NCBI GenBank assembly: GCA_034008185.1
Contig: CM067083.1
Location: 122,840,337-122,904,336 of the forward strand
Direction of reading: 5' to 3'
DNA: 64,000 bases
Source of the DNA: Gorsachius magnificus
Taxonomy: Eukaryota > Chordata > Aves > Pelecaniformes > Ardeidae
The notes under the pieces were generated by a model. It was not told the DNA's origin, did not search any database, and was given only the letters and a program-made list of their open reading frames with translations. Each line of letters opens with the position of its first letter. Within the stretch, counting starts at the first letter, position 1. The translations under genes and the position numbers were made by a program. Below are positions 51,601 through 64,000 of the stretch, one piece after another.

Positions 51601-53160
51601 AGAACCTGCAATTATAGTAATTTTTTCTAATTGAATATTTTGCTTTATTCTTTCCCTTTCAAAGCATGACTGTAAGTACTAGCCTTCATAAAGCTTTGGA
51701 AATATTTATACTTTCCCTTTCTGGCGATGGGTGTAAATACGCTTTTTCTTGGGCAGAGCGTTCCAGTCCCCCGTGGCTGGGGAGCAGAATGGCTCTGGAA
51801 AGCGGTGGGCAATAAACGTGTCTCTGCTTGTTTTAACCATCACGCCATTATCACTGGGAAGTAGTAGTTTCCCATCCGGTGGAGGGGGGGAATGCGGTGT
51901 TATGGATCAAATGCTTTCTGTCGCTGTACGTGGGCTTGACGTGATTTTGTCAGGTGTCTTTTTCATTAATTTATTGTTCACGTGGGGCCAGCGCTCAACA
52001 GCTGCATCCAGTCTTTTATCCCCAGGCCATGTTCTGCGCGGGCGGACGAGATCCTTGATTTCTGCCACCTAGGCTGAGCTTGGGGAGGAGGATAAGGAAA
52101 AGCACTTTCTGCATCTTGCTTGAGCAAGATGTAAATGGCAGGTAGAAGCAGAAGCTGAAGGGCAAGATTTTTGCCCAAAACTGTTTGAGACTGGTGGGGC
52201 AAGGATGCTGACAGCAGGGACAGAGAGTTAAACTTGAATCGCTGGTGGTATAATTGGTGTCGATTGAGGTTTTTGAAGTAGCCATTTTCGGTGATACAGA
52301 ATGCCAGCTTTTCAAACCTAAGTTCCTACCTCCAGCTCAAGCCTCAAGCAGGCAGAAAAATGCAGATAAATTAACATAATAATTGCGTTGTGCATTCTCT
52401 GTGCTGAATCTCTGGTTTAAAGAGGGAGATTTGCTGATACTTCCCCCCGTGCGTACACCCGCGATGGGATGCTATCGGTTTTACGCCGTTGCAATTGCTG
52501 TCTCCTCATCTAAAGGGGACTTTTGATCCAATAAACTCCTTATCTCGTGTAGTTGTCCTTTCATCTAGTGTGGGTGGTGTGTGATGGCTGATTGAAGGCG
52601 CAGTATTGTGGTTCGTTTATGAATATTAATTAGGAATGGAAATCATTTGGAACAGCACGCACCGACGACTCTCGAAGCACCGGCAGCAGAAACGCATCTG
52701 TTCCTCCCTCGCGGGAGGCTACGAGTCCTCTCCCGGGGAAGATGTGAACTCGCATCGGGGTGTGAAGTCACCGCATACAGGCTGTCGTGCCGGCACGTTG
52801 ACTGGGGGATACAGCAAGAGGTTGCTGTAATGCTTTGTTTCCCAGCGTTTGTTACGACTGGGCTGGGGAAGGAACGGTTTCCTTGGGGAAAGCTGCAGCG
52901 GCACCTTGCCCGAGTCACGTGCGTCAGACCCGGAGCGGGAGCTGGAGGTCGAGGCTTTCGCATCTGCACGTGGCTGTGTCGAAAGGCCGCCCGATGGACT
53001 TTCACACCCTTCTTTTTGGGAAGGACGTGCTTTTCTCCTAAACGCTTAATCTTACCTTAGTCCTTGTCAGTCCTGTTCTGTTGGCACGCGTTTACCTAAA
53101 CGCACCGTACCACCAATGCCAGGGAAGGCTCCAGCCCCAAATCCGGTACAGCCTGCTTTT

Positions 53161-53284
53161 GGACAGGTTGGATGGGGCTCTGAGCAACCTGATCTAGTTA
53201 CCGGTGTCCCTGCTCACTGCAGGGGGGTTGGACTAGATGACCTCTAGGGGTCCCTTCCAACCCAAAACATTCTGTGATTCTGTG
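53161..53284 (+). mobile_element. CR1 LINE 3' stub in XKR6 intron
   Basis: A sense copy of the last 124 bp of a CR1: GGACAGGTTGGATGGGGCTC, CCTCTAGGGGTCCCTTCCAA and the tail ATTCTGTGATTCTGTG. Confidence 0.92.
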
Positions 53285-53862
53285 GATGATACAGGACCCT
53301 CTCTGTGGGTCCATCCCATTGCTGTCCTCTGCTCTGTCAAATAACAGACCCACAAAATCCTACCAGGTGCATTCATCAAGTGTAGAGCTCTCTTTGTCTC
53401 ATCTGCTGGGAGCTCTTGCCCTCAATGGCCGCCTCTCCGCTTGCGAGATGAGGAATGGCAGGATTTGTCCTCTGGCCCTGAGATGGGCTGGTGTAGCGTG
53501 GCCATTTCTATCACATTAAGCTTTCCTGGCTTTTGGGAGCGGGTGGCTGCCTCCAGGCTGCCGGCTAGGAGTGGTTTCTGGGCCGTGCCGACTCCTGAGC
53601 AGTGCCGAGGAGCTGCTGGGGTGAGGGTTGGTAGGTCCTGTCCAAAATTGTTCCAGAGACGGTCCTACAGCAGTTGAGCTGCAGAGGCTGCAGCTTCCTA
53701 ATGTACAAGAAGGAGCCCAGAAGGATGCAACGCTTTTGGAAGGAAAATATTCCACTTACTTAGGGTTAGTTTTTATTTTCTTCTGAGAATATGTGGGGTT
53801 TTTTTACTAGGTGATGAAGGTGTATCCAACCTATCAGAGTCTGTAGCATAATGGTCAAACGC

Positions 53863-54045
53863 TGTCACAGGTTGCCCACAGCGGTGGTCAATGGCCCATC
53901 CCTGGAAACATTCCAGGTCAGGTTGGACGGGGCTCTCAGCAACCTGATCCGGATCCAGTTGAAGATGTCCCTGCTCATTGCAGGGGGTCGGACCGGATGG
54001 CCTTTGAAGGTCCCTTCCCACCCAAACCCTTCTGTGATTCTATGA
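53863..54045 (+). mobile_element. CR1 LINE 3' stub in XKR6 intron, divergent
   Basis: A sense copy with GGTTGCCCACAGCGGTGGTC, GGTCGGACCGGATGGCCTTT and the tail TTCTGTGATTCTATGA. It is more diverged than its neighbour at 53161. Confidence 0.88.
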
Positions 54046-54164
54046 AAACCCATTTCTAGCTTCATGACATGGCCACATGGTTTACCTGTTTGTGGCTAAA
54101 TTTATTTTATGGCCCGTGTGTGTGATCCAGTAGCAGAGCCCAGATCCCTTCATTGGATCAGATC

Positions 54165-54451
54165 ATGTTGGGAGTGATGGCGTTTGCCTTCTCAAGTCAC
54201 CATTCTGGGTGATGGAGTCCTGTTGTCCTGGGGATGGCTGAGCACCCGCCTGCCCTTGGGAAGTGGGGAATGAATTCCTTGCTTTGCTTTGCTTGCATGC
54301 ACGGCTTTTGCTTCACATATTAAACTGTCTTTATCTCAACCCACGAGCTTTCTCACTTTTACTCTTCTGATTCTCTCCCCCATCCCATTGTGGGGGGAGT
54401 GGGTGAGCTGCTGAGGGGGGCTTAGGTGCTGTCTGGGTTTAAACCACAACA
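54165..54451 (+). mobile_element. 3' part of an avian ERV LTR
   Basis: The sequence matches my memory of the 3' half of a common avian ERV LTR: GATGGAGTCCTGTTGTCCTG, GAATTCCTTGCTTTGCTTTG, CATATTAAACTGTCTTTATC (with an ATTAAA poly(A) signal), CCCACGAGCTTTCTCACTTT, then a terminal GGGTTTAAACCACAACA ending in CA. No internal retroviral genes are adjacent. It is a fragment or solo LTR, of a different type from that at 7062-7988 and on the opposite strand. The 5' limit is approximate. Confidence 0.75.
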
Positions 54452-54555
54452 TCGGGTTAAGCTGGGACCATCCTGGGAGCGCAGGGCGGGCAGCAAGCAC
54501 TTCTGGGGTCACCCATCTTCACCCAGACTCAGCTAAACTTACTTTGTGGGGTTAA

Positions 54556-54578
54556 TTTTTTTTTTTTTTTTTTTTTTT
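54556..54578 (+). repeat. poly(T) tract, 23 bases
   Basis: An uninterrupted T-run 105 bp after the LTR end. Confidence 0.9.
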
Positions 54579-54750
54579 GAAGCAAGCTGAGTAATTAGCT
54601 GATTTACTTTAAAACTCCTCAGAGCCCTTAAAAACAGTGGTTTAAAAATGGGTTGATTATTCCACTTTCTTCAAAGCGGGGTATTAGGAAAAGTCGACTC
54701 CTGCAGGCACGTTCCTCCCGCAGCCCGCGGGCGCTCCGAGGGTGCCGCGA

Positions 54751-54791
54751 AGTGTCACACGTGCTCAGTGTCACACGTGCTCAGTGTCACG
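54751..54791 (+). repeat. 16-bp tandem repeat carrying E-boxes
   Basis: AGTGTCACACGTGCTC is repeated at 54751-54766 and 54767-54782, followed by a partial third copy (AGTGTCACG). Each full copy contains the palindrome CACGTG. It lies in a short CpG-rich patch that includes GCCCGCGGGCG. Confidence 0.85.
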
Positions 54792-55883
54792 AATCCCGCG
54801 CGTGCCGCTTGCTGTAAGCGGGGCATGAGGGCTGTCAGAGGGCCATCATCTTCATCTGCAGGCTCAGTTTGGCGTTTACTTCGTGCCCGGCGCGGCTGGG
54901 TTAGGTCTTTGAACTGGCACACTCTTTGCTTTTCAGTTGTGCGCTTTAGATCTGGGATAATAAAACATCAAAGTAAACCATAGTGTTGTGGATACAGAAG
55001 AATCAGGACAGTCGGTGGGACTTCAGGGAGTAATAAATTTGTTCTATATTTAATCTCATATTTATCGCAGTGTCAGTATGAGACCACTTCATTTTACTAC
55101 TTTAACTGTATCTAAGAATAAGTGAATACTTGAAATATTGAGAAAGTGGCCAATACCTGGTGGTAGCTGATAGGATCCAGCTTTAGCAGTTATTGATTGC
55201 TTTCAAAAAGCTCCCAGTAATATTACATCTTAACTACTGTGTGTTGGGGGTTAAAAACCTATCAGTTATTTAAGATGAGAAGTAATTGCAGATTTTCAAC
55301 TTAACCATCCTTCAGTGCATGAATACGACGGGGACTTCAGGTGCCATTTACAGCTTTGCAAAAAAAAATGATGGTTGATCTGCTGCAGTTTTATTGTCTG
55401 AAAACCTTGGCATCCTGAAGTTCAAACATTCTCAAGCATTTCCTCAGCTGCTCCAACATCGGTGTGGCTTCCCTGATCAGGATGCAAACACCAGTTGGAA
55501 ATCTGCTCGTCAGACAACAAACATGAGAGACAAATGAACCCTGTAGGGATGCTCTTACTGCTTGGTCCTTTCTGATAATGTCCCACATCTCCAAACGTGC
55601 AGGTGAGTCTGCAGAGGTGAGCTGAAAAAACCCCATGTATTCTCATAAGAAAATAAAAACTAACCCTAAATAAGGGGAATATTTTCCTTCCAAAAAATTC
55701 AGGAGGGCGAAAAATCAGATTAAACACTGCTTTTTAGTACTAAAACTCTGCCTGGGTAACCTAACATTTACCTGAATAATCCCTCTTCAAAACACCACCT
55801 GAATTGATGCTTTATTACCATTTGTGCAGAGAGTGGTTTTAGTCTTCGTTTTACTGCTCTGGAGTTTAATAATGCCATTTATA

Positions 55884-55887
<4 letters not shown>

Positions 55888-55914
<27 letters not shown>
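55888..55914 (+). repeat. poly(T) tract, 27 bases
   Basis: An uninterrupted T-run followed by a C-run. Confidence 0.9.
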
Positions 55915-58903
55915 CCCCCTGGTATGGCTTGTTTTACAATTAGAGCTTTGTTAAAGGCTCTCATTATTTTTCTTCGTTGCGATCCAGCTCTGCCTGGAAT
56001 GAGCCACTGAATTTTCTGTTTGAACACGCAGAGCTGACCGTAATTCCCTGCTGCTCCTTTAACCAGGAACCGGCTCTTTGCAGTTCCTGGGAAGTGACCA
56101 GTTTTTTAGCAGGGAGGGCAAATTATTTCTGACCCTTACATTTTTCTCGTTGGTATTTAACTGTGTTCACAGAGCAAAAAATGCGACTACAACTATCGGG
56201 AGCTACGGAACAGCAGCAGGGAGCTTGAATTCAGGGTTTGAGTTTAATTTCTGATGGCTTTGCTGACTTCTTTGCCTGGGACTGGATTATTTTCCCCTTC
56301 CTTTCAGGGGATTAGGGGATTTGTAAACCAGCACTCCTAACAAAGGTGTCTGAAAAACTGGGAAGGTCACATCTCTTTAGTTTGCTTTGAATGAACTGCT
56401 TTGATGGTCCTGCAAGCGCCTTTGGGGGGAAATGGAGAGGAAAGGCACAATCATACTTTTACTTTGGAGGGGAGCTGCTGAAGTATTTCATGTAGGAATT
56501 GATGAATGAGGATGTACTGATTGAAAATCCACTAGTTAGTGCCATTTCCCACATTGAAAATTGGGCTCACTTGAACAGAAAGCTGTTGTTTAAGCCTCCC
56601 GACGGCTCGAGGAGCTGGGCTGTGATCGGGGCAGTTTCTGGTTGGGACCCGGTGCTGGGTCCTTGTGTGCTGCTGGGAAGGTACTGCTGGTGAAGGACCA
56701 CAGCCCTCTAACACCATACTTATCTTCCTTAATACAGAATTAAAATGCATGTGTTTAGACTGGATATTTTGCCTTGCATTGACCCTTACGATCAACAAAA
56801 GGGTTCTTGCCTCGGTAACACTTTCCACTGGGTATAGTATTAATTGGTTGTGTGAATTAACTGAAGACTAAACTTCATTAGGCTGCCATTATCATTGCAT
56901 TTGTGTTCTTCCTGTCCTAAATCCTCAGTGAAAACATCTGTTAGTCACTCAAAATAGAAGTCTGCATTCGTAGGAGCAATTTCACCATCAGAAAACTGTG
57001 GATTTTTACTGATTAGGCTTAAAGAGCAGTCACCTTTAAAGAAATTTATTTTTCTTCCAATCCCTTTTGCAAGAGGAAACCTTTCAGGGAGACACTTAAT
57101 CTGTGTCAACTATAACTGCAAGTTTGTGTTTGCGCACCAGGTGCAGTTCCCCGATATCTATCAAGAGCTCCAAGACGAGCAATGCCCTTCTCCCTTGGCA
57201 TCGCCAGCCTTCTGTCATCTGCTCTTTACCCATTTTCCTTCTGTGGGAGCGTATTTAACTTTTGGCTTGGAAGGTATTGTTGTTTTCTTCAGTAGTACTG
57301 CTAACATAGGTCCAAGTGCTTTATTTGGACTCCAACCCGTTCCCAAATCTGGGGTTTCTGTGTAATCAATGCATTGAATTGCTGTGGTTATTACTTTTTT
57401 TTTTATTAAATTGAGCATCGCCAGGGTTGGGCTTGTATTTAATGGAACTGAGTGGCAGAAACGAGTGAACAGCAACCTATTCCTTTTACTTCTTTTTAAA
57501 GTTTCAGTATTTTCTTTGTTCCATGCAGACTTTGTTGAGTCTTTGTTCGAGCATCATTTGCTGGGGTTACATCCAGCTGTTGACCTTCATGAAGTTTCAA
57601 GTTTCTGGAGCTTGGGTACCTTCACCTTATTTGCCTCAAATGCAGAGGCAGTGCCTGGCAGCCGCCTGTACTCCTATAGCCCATCTGAGCCCAGCCAGCC
57701 AGGCGTAATGGGTAAGAACTAGTGGTAGTCAGAGGAAGAAAAACATACTGTTGTCATTTCTTAGCCAAAGAGTCTTCAAACTCAGAGGTTGAACACCAGC
57801 AGACTGCAATGTAGCCCTTGCTAGCCTGACTTGTCCACCCTAGCTAGTCCCGGCTTAGGTCTTCAGCAGGCAGTCTTCCTGCTGGGGGCCTTTAACATGA
57901 ACCCAAAACTGGGGGAGTGTAACTCTACAGGTGATAAGTTTTGAAAAGAGTCGGAGGCGGAGAAGCTAATAGTGATTTAAGTTAAAGAGGCATTCGTTGC
58001 AGGAGAAGTCATTTAGGGTTGTCTTCCTATGAAGAACTAGCTGAGAAGAGAGCAACAAAAGAGAAGGTTTGTAACAGAAATGCAACTTAAAAGCCTGACA
58101 AGTTAAGGCTGGTTTTACTGAAAGCACTGTTAAGTGCTGTATTAGATTTCAGAAGAGCACATTCGTAGGAGCGGGGAATGACCATGAAAATTTACCATCC
58201 CAAACATAAAATGTGCTCATGCATCCTTTGCTCGATGATTCTAATGATAACGCTGAAATGACTTTATTTGCCCATTAAAGGATATATATTACTCTTCCTA
58301 ATCATATGAGTGGAATTATAAAAAGAAATTTCTGCCTTAAATTAGGCTGTTTACCCAGCTCTGTGGAGTAGCTGTTGTTGTCCTCTACGCTGTTTCCCAT
58401 TCTGCGTATCTCTGCAGCTACACAGACCACAGCAAAGGGGCTGATGTGCAGAAGCGAAGACTTAGATCCATCTAAAACCTCTGGATTCAGTCAGCAAAGA
58501 CAGCTTTTGTCAGTTTATGATCTCATGCTTTTTTTTATTCCTCCCTACAGGAGTTCTGTTATCTGATAAGGTTGTATCGCCTTGGGTCAAGCCAGCCGGA
58601 TTATCTAAATGAGGCTGTTTGCTTCCCTACCCTTCCCGACTCGGCAATGGGTTTTCTTGCTCTGCCTTGGCTTTGATGGGGGGACGTTCCTGGGGTGTCC
58701 TGCAGTCATTCGATCAGTGCTTTTGGTGAATTAAAGAAATAACTCTGTGTCCTGAATGGGTCAGGGCTCTGGGTGACAGGTATAACTAGCAATTGTGCAG
58801 AGCTCCCTGTGATCTGTAATGACTGCCAGACTTAAAGGAAGGAACCACAAAGAAGCATCGATGTTTGGGGTTTTTAATGGAGTTCTGATTTGAGCGTAAA
58901 ATA

Positions 58904-58905
<2 letters not shown>

Positions 58906-58934
<29 letters not shown>
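58906..58934 (+). repeat. poly(T) tract, 29 bases
   Basis: An uninterrupted T-run. Confidence 0.9.
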
Positions 58935-60277
58935 GGAACCCTACCAGTTACTGAAAACAGTTCACAATGCTTGAAAGAGCTTTTCTGGCGGTATAGGAAA
59001 GTGCAACCAAAGCATTTGTATCTTCAGAGATTTCAGGCCAAAACGTCGTGCAGCTCATTATCGTGTTTCTGATGGTGAACAGAGAAGAGCGCAGGTGGCC
59101 TAGGAAAAGGTGTTGGATCCAGGCAGGTGCGTCATGATTTTCCTCCAGGTTATCCCGCCGTCGTCTGGCATTTGTGGCTTAGGAAGTTCCTGAGCAGGAG
59201 GTGGCGCGTGTTTAATAGCCTGTGATGAGTATTTTAGTCCTTTGAGGGTTTTTGAAGTTTGGCAAAATTTTCCTCAGTGCTGTTCAGAAAATTTTGCTTC
59301 ACTTGGCATCTCCTTGCTGTTTTGATTAGGGAGATTCCCACCTAAGGGCATGAATTCTGTGGGTTTAGAACTGTTTTCTTGCAAAAACTGAGAATGGGAC
59401 AATTACAGCTGTTTGGGTTTTTTTCACGCAAATTCATGTGTGCGGTAGGAATCTCATTCAATCACTTGAGCTTTAGATGGAAGAGCTGAAACCAGTGGGG
59501 TAAGTTTCTGCCCCTTGCAGAGGCAGAAAATACCTGTGCAAGAAGCATCTTTCCATAGACTAATTGTGGAGACTCTACTTTCGAGTGGAGCGAGATACTG
59601 CGTGTCGCAAAGTCAGTTTTCCAGCTTCTCAGTGGTGTAGATGTGGAGGACCAAGTTCTTTCCTGGTGACATATCAACAAGCGTAATGTCAGTTGAGAAT
59701 TTGTCTTATACTGAAAAGACTTGAAGATCCTTGAGGTTCCTAGGGTTTGTGTGTGCAATATCCTCTGGCTAGAGTTAGTACCAGGACTACAGTCAGATGA
59801 GAAGCTGGGCTGAATGGAGCAGTGAAGAAAATTTGGAAAACTTGTGTTTGTTCTTGATATTTTTACTAAATAATTCTGTTTTGTGTGTATTGGACTTTAG
59901 GAATGCGTATAGGGCAAGTACTCTCTTGTGCTGTTGGAGTTTTTAGCGTGAATGCGTTACTTACTTTGCAGTCGAAGTGTGTTTTAGCATGAAGGATTTC
60001 ATAGCTGAGATTGCCTTCAAAAACGCCCGTGCTCTCTACAGCTGCTGCAAAGAGAGCTGAGCACCTTTCAGGAGGTGGGAAACCCAGCTCTGAAAACAGA
60101 ACACAGGCGTTGTAATGCCCCCTCAGGATCAGGTACCGTCTCTCACCTGGGATGCATGTGCTAATGAACGGGGTACCTGGGGGGATTTTACACAGAGATG
60201 CCTCGGCTTGAAACCAGGAATAGCTTCAGCAGCAAAGACGTGTTCTTGGCTGAGTGATTAAGCTCTGGTTTCTCTCC

Positions 60278-60285
<8 letters not shown>

Positions 60286-60310
<25 letters not shown>
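60286..60310 (+). repeat. poly(T) tract, 25 bases
   Basis: A T-run within a longer pyrimidine-only stretch (TCTCTCC before, CCTCTCC after). Confidence 0.9.
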
Positions 60311-63300
60311 CCTCTCCTTTTGGAGTACTCACCTCAGGGTCTAGCGAGAATTTGGTCCCTACTGATTTCACTGCAGCAGGTTATGATCGCAGCGGTGAGA
60401 TGTACGGCTTGATTTGAAGAAAAATCCTGGAAGAGGGCAAGCAGTGAGAAGGGAGCGTGGACGTTGCAAGAAGATACGTTGGCTAACTACTTTCTGAGAG
60501 GCTACCAAGTGGTGTAATAACTAATGTCAAAGCTGATAGCTGTTTTAAAAAGACAAGCTTGTTTCTGATTTCAGCTTCTGGATATCATGGTTTGGCTCCT
60601 GCCTTGGAGCTGGCAGTGGAGGAGCGGGTCAGGAAGAAGGAGAAGGGCTGGTGGATGAATTGAGGAATGCCATTGCTTCAACAAGTGGCAGTGTGAAATC
60701 TTTTGCGGGGTTCTTCTGAATTCATCAGAGCAGGAAGCAAAGTGAAAAAGCAGTTGAACTCAGTATCTGAAGAGCTTTCCATGATCCTGCATTATAGGTG
60801 GGGAAATTCCAAGTAGCTCCAGCCTGGTCATGTTGTGCAGTTAATAGTACTTTCCCTTTGAAATATCTTATCGTCTCAAAACAGAAACGAATCTGTAGGA
60901 TTCTTTGCCGACGTTTACTCGGTGCATAAACTTCTGATGTCTCTTCCCACCCCTTCTTCTTTGTTTTTATCATATTTTACGTTTCTGAACGACCTCCTCT
61001 TGCATTTCCCGCGGGGCACTGACAGTGTTGCTGCTGCTCTCAGGGTTTGCTCGCGGTGAGCACAAGCGAGCAGGCACCTGTGCTTCGTATCTCGTCTGAA
61101 ACACAAAACCATCAGCTGCACGATGCCTTCCCAGCCCTTCGGAGAGCACGGTCGTCCGCTGGTACCCCAGCCCACCGCTGCTAATTCTGCCTGAGCACTA
61201 AGCAGATCTGGATCCCGTGGAGACCCCTCATCTCCAGCAGGACTGCGGGCCACGGACCTCGTGTTCTCCGGGATGTGAGCAGAGTGTAATATTGATTATA
61301 ATGCTTACTGTAGTTATTTATTACCTTCATTAGCAGGGATGAGATGAGAGACTATCTTACTGTATTAAGTTGTCCCAGAGACACCTAGGTAGTAAATAAT
61401 AAATAAACAATCAACGATGGAGTAGAACTGGTGGAAAGCTGGGACGGTCAATGTAAGGATCTACCAGCCAGTCTTTTTAAATTAATAATGTGCAGATTCA
61501 GTGTGGTTATTACTTTCCGTGTCCGGTAATGCTGTATGAAGGGACCTAAGTGACTGGAGAAGTATCTTGACTGAGCTAATTGAGGTCCATCTTGAGATGG
61601 CTGTCTTCCTCTCTGTCGCACAGCACCATGACTTTGGGTACATGTCTCCACAGGATTTCACCCAGGGATTAAAAACCTCAAAATTGCTACTTTGCTGTAA
61701 ACATACCCTTCTTCTAATGAAGCAAAGATATAGATAAAATTATTAATGTCCCAGAAGTGGTGATTTGTTGGAAAAGAGAGGTAAAAACCAGAGCAGAGCA
61801 AGGGTAATTCCTTGTGCTGCTCATTTAATTTCCTCTTACTTTGCCCCCAAATGGACCTTTCGTTACTGCAAATGAGAGATGAATGTGTGCAGGCATGGGA
61901 TCATAGCGTTTTCTGACTTCACTGGTTATCATGGACATTTGCCCCAAATTCAGCTTTTACTGGAGGCTTTTGAACCCAGAACCAGTCCAGAGCCCAGTAT
62001 TGCAACTGTGGTGCCCCATTTCATATGAAAAATAAAACCTACCGTTTGGCCAAAGGGGCCGCAGAAGAAGGTCGGTGATGGAAGTGGCAGGAGGACTAGT
62101 TGAAGGCAGCTGAAAGTTGAAAGCATGGAAGAGTAGCCACATTTTTTTGGCTGCTTTTAGTTTTATTAACTATTAAAACAACCCCAGACAAACCTACATT
62201 TATGCTTTACCTTTAGCAGCCGTGACTCGTAAATGAAGCCATTCAGCTCTGTGTTCACAGTGTAAACCACCAGAGATGTATTTAAAGCAATAAGCCCTGT
62301 AGTTGCACTTGTATTTTTGTTTTAAATCCTGTTTGTGTAAGGCTGTTAATTTACACAGGGCTTTACAAACACAGATAAGACATGCTTTCCCTGCCCAGGT
62401 AACTCATTCTTAGAGGCTCAGGCTTTCCAAATTAGTACTTGGTCCAGGTATCAGTGCATCCCCTCGCTTCCTTGTGTACCCTCTGCCTGACGTCCGTGAG
62501 CAGTCCTGGAGCCAGACCCTGGTTTTTTGTGTATGGACATTGCTTCACCTAGATGGGGCTCTGATTCCCAGTTGGGCACTGGGCTCCGTTTTGATGCTGG
62601 CAGTAATTTTGGGGGTGGTAAGTACTGTACCTGGGAGGCGAGCTGCCAGCTCCTGTAACGGTGGTTGTAGGAGCAAGCCCAGGCTCCATATGTATGTGTA
62701 TAAATAATACTCTTGTTGTGACAAACACTAGTTAGGACATCATGCTTCTAATAATGATAGCTCTTGGAGTTTCTTATTGTAGATCTGTCCTACTCCTCGA
62801 CTCAGGAGGGATCCTCTTTACTTTGGAGGCACGGGGAGTTTGGCACGTGGTAGCGCAGGTTGCACCTCCGGCGCGCTGTCGTGCTCTTGACGCAGAGTGT
62901 GCTTGTTCTCACGAGGTTTTTCTCTTGCTCGTGGCGTCAAGCACTTCAGACAGGCTGAAAAGCGTGAGTGTTTCCTGCAGGAGCCTATTGTATTCTCCTG
63001 GTGCCAAATGGGTCAAAATCCCTGATGTGGTTGTGGCAAACTGCAGAGCTGGCAGAAGAAGGAATAAATCGGAGACCGTATGAGCGTTATGGGGAGATGA
63101 TCGTTAACCAGCATTCATGTGTAAAAAGCGGCGTCTAGACATTCAAACACTGCTAATAGCCTTTGATTAACCATTTTTGTTTTGTTCTTGCTCAGTGTGT
63201 TAATCACTGTGATTAAAATGCTTAGCCACCATGGAGTTAGACGTTGTATAAATTAGTAAGTAAGCAAATCCAAACAGATGGGGCAGGGAAAATTAGTGTC

Positions 63301-64000
63301 TCTGGCAGGGCCAGCATTAGACAAGGCAAGGCCAAGGAAGATTTAGGGGGAGACCCTAAATAATTGAAGAAAAGCAAATTTGCCTGTTCAGAGAGCCTGC
63401 CAGACCTCCCCACCCTCCTGCTCCTATAAAGCTTCACCTCCTCAAGCCTTTTTTCTCTGCCCCTAGAGCCCATTGCCGTCCTTACCTGGTCCACCAGGTC
63501 CCAGGATGAGCTGGGTCTCTGCCCAGGATGCTGCAGACAGGCCTGGAAACCGCTCTTCCTTTTGCACGAGACGAGTTATTAACGTGCCAGCTTCTCTGTG
63601 GTGTGGATGCTGTCCCCCATGCTGCAAAGCCTTGTAGACGGTGGACCCGGGGAGAAGGGTCAGTCACTCAGGCTGTTCTGGCTCAAGACCAGTCCAGCTT
63701 TCTAGTTATTTGTTGTGGTGTGTGGTTTTTTTTTTTTTTTCATTTTTATAGCAATAGCAAAGGAGTACTACTGATGTTCAGTCCCTCCACCGCCTGTTGT
63801 GCATGGATACCATCCTTCGTTGGGAGGACTAATTTAAGCTGTTGGGCTTAGGGGTAAGTCCTCGTCTGATGCAGTTTTTCAAGGAAGAAGCAGAGCTGGA
63901 AAGGGTGGTAGTGGCACCTTGCACTGCTTGTAAGATCAGGAGCCTTGATAAGTGTCGAGACAGATCAAAATCAGAACCCAGTCATGTCACCTCTGAAGAG

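Larger units (their letters stand above)
42037..53160. other. XKR6 intron 1 sequence without recognised gene
   Basis: The first part (to about 43.5 kb) is GC-rich with many G and C runs; the rest is neutral to AT-rich. Long open frames near 42.4-43.5 kb (up to 377 codons) reflect stop-poor GC-rich DNA, and one crosses the 31-C run. From 50.7 to 52.7 kb the sequence is AT-rich with TAAT-like motifs and could hold conserved elements; this is only a guess. Confidence 0.45.
54452..64000. other. XKR6 intron 1 sequence without recognised gene
   Basis: Unique DNA with several long poly(T) tracts and no recognisable exon, RNA gene or further mobile element. The open frames are at most about 113 codons. 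Confidence 0.45.

Overview
The window is vertebrate, and specifically avian, nuclear DNA. Three things show this: many 3'-truncated CR1 LINE copies with the bird-type 3' tail (repeats of an ATTCTATG-like octamer), two defensin-like genes with the cysteine spacing of the bird-only ovodefensins, and a split gene whose first exon is clearly XKR6. By eye the first ovodefensin looks more like the swan/duck (cygnin-type) peptides than chicken gallin; that is a comparison from memory and does not fix the species.

Layout. 1-4.7 kb: gene-free, with three minus-strand CR1 fragments. 4.78-6.34 kb: two-exon ovodefensin of the A class, with a TATA box and an ATTAAA poly(A) signal. 7.06-7.99 kb: an old solo retroviral LTR on the minus strand. 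8.65-9.3 kb: two more CR1 pieces and an unnamed dispersed repeat. 10.49-11.47 kb: two-exon ovodefensin of the B class, built on the same plan. 11.5-38.5 kb: about 27 kb in which I see no gene, only CR1 copies (one keeps a reverse-transcriptase segment with a single in-frame stop) and AT-rich unique DNA. 38.5-39.2 kb: an unexplained 220-codon open frame. 39.9-40.5 kb: a GC-rich minisatellite of about 39 bp per unit that stays open in several frames. 40.5-41.54 kb: a GC-rich TATA-less promoter region and XKR6 exon 1 (224 codons). 41.6-42.04 kb: a second minisatellite with a 34-bp unit. 41.54 kb to the end: XKR6 intron 1, with homopolymer tracts, two CR1 tails and an LTR 3' end.

Function. The two ovodefensins encode small secreted cationic six-cysteine peptides; known family members are made in the oviduct and placed in egg white. 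XKR6 is a multi-pass XK-family membrane protein of unproven function. The genes lie on the same strand but share no evident pathway; they are physical neighbours at the edge of a defensin locus. No classical avian beta-defensin (AvBD) gene is visible in the window. I see no evidence of a wholly new system. The best leads are an apparently missing conserved segment in XKR6 exon 1, the two minisatellites bracketing that exon, the contrast between the two ovodefensins, and a strong excess of poly(T) over poly(A) tracts on the + strand.
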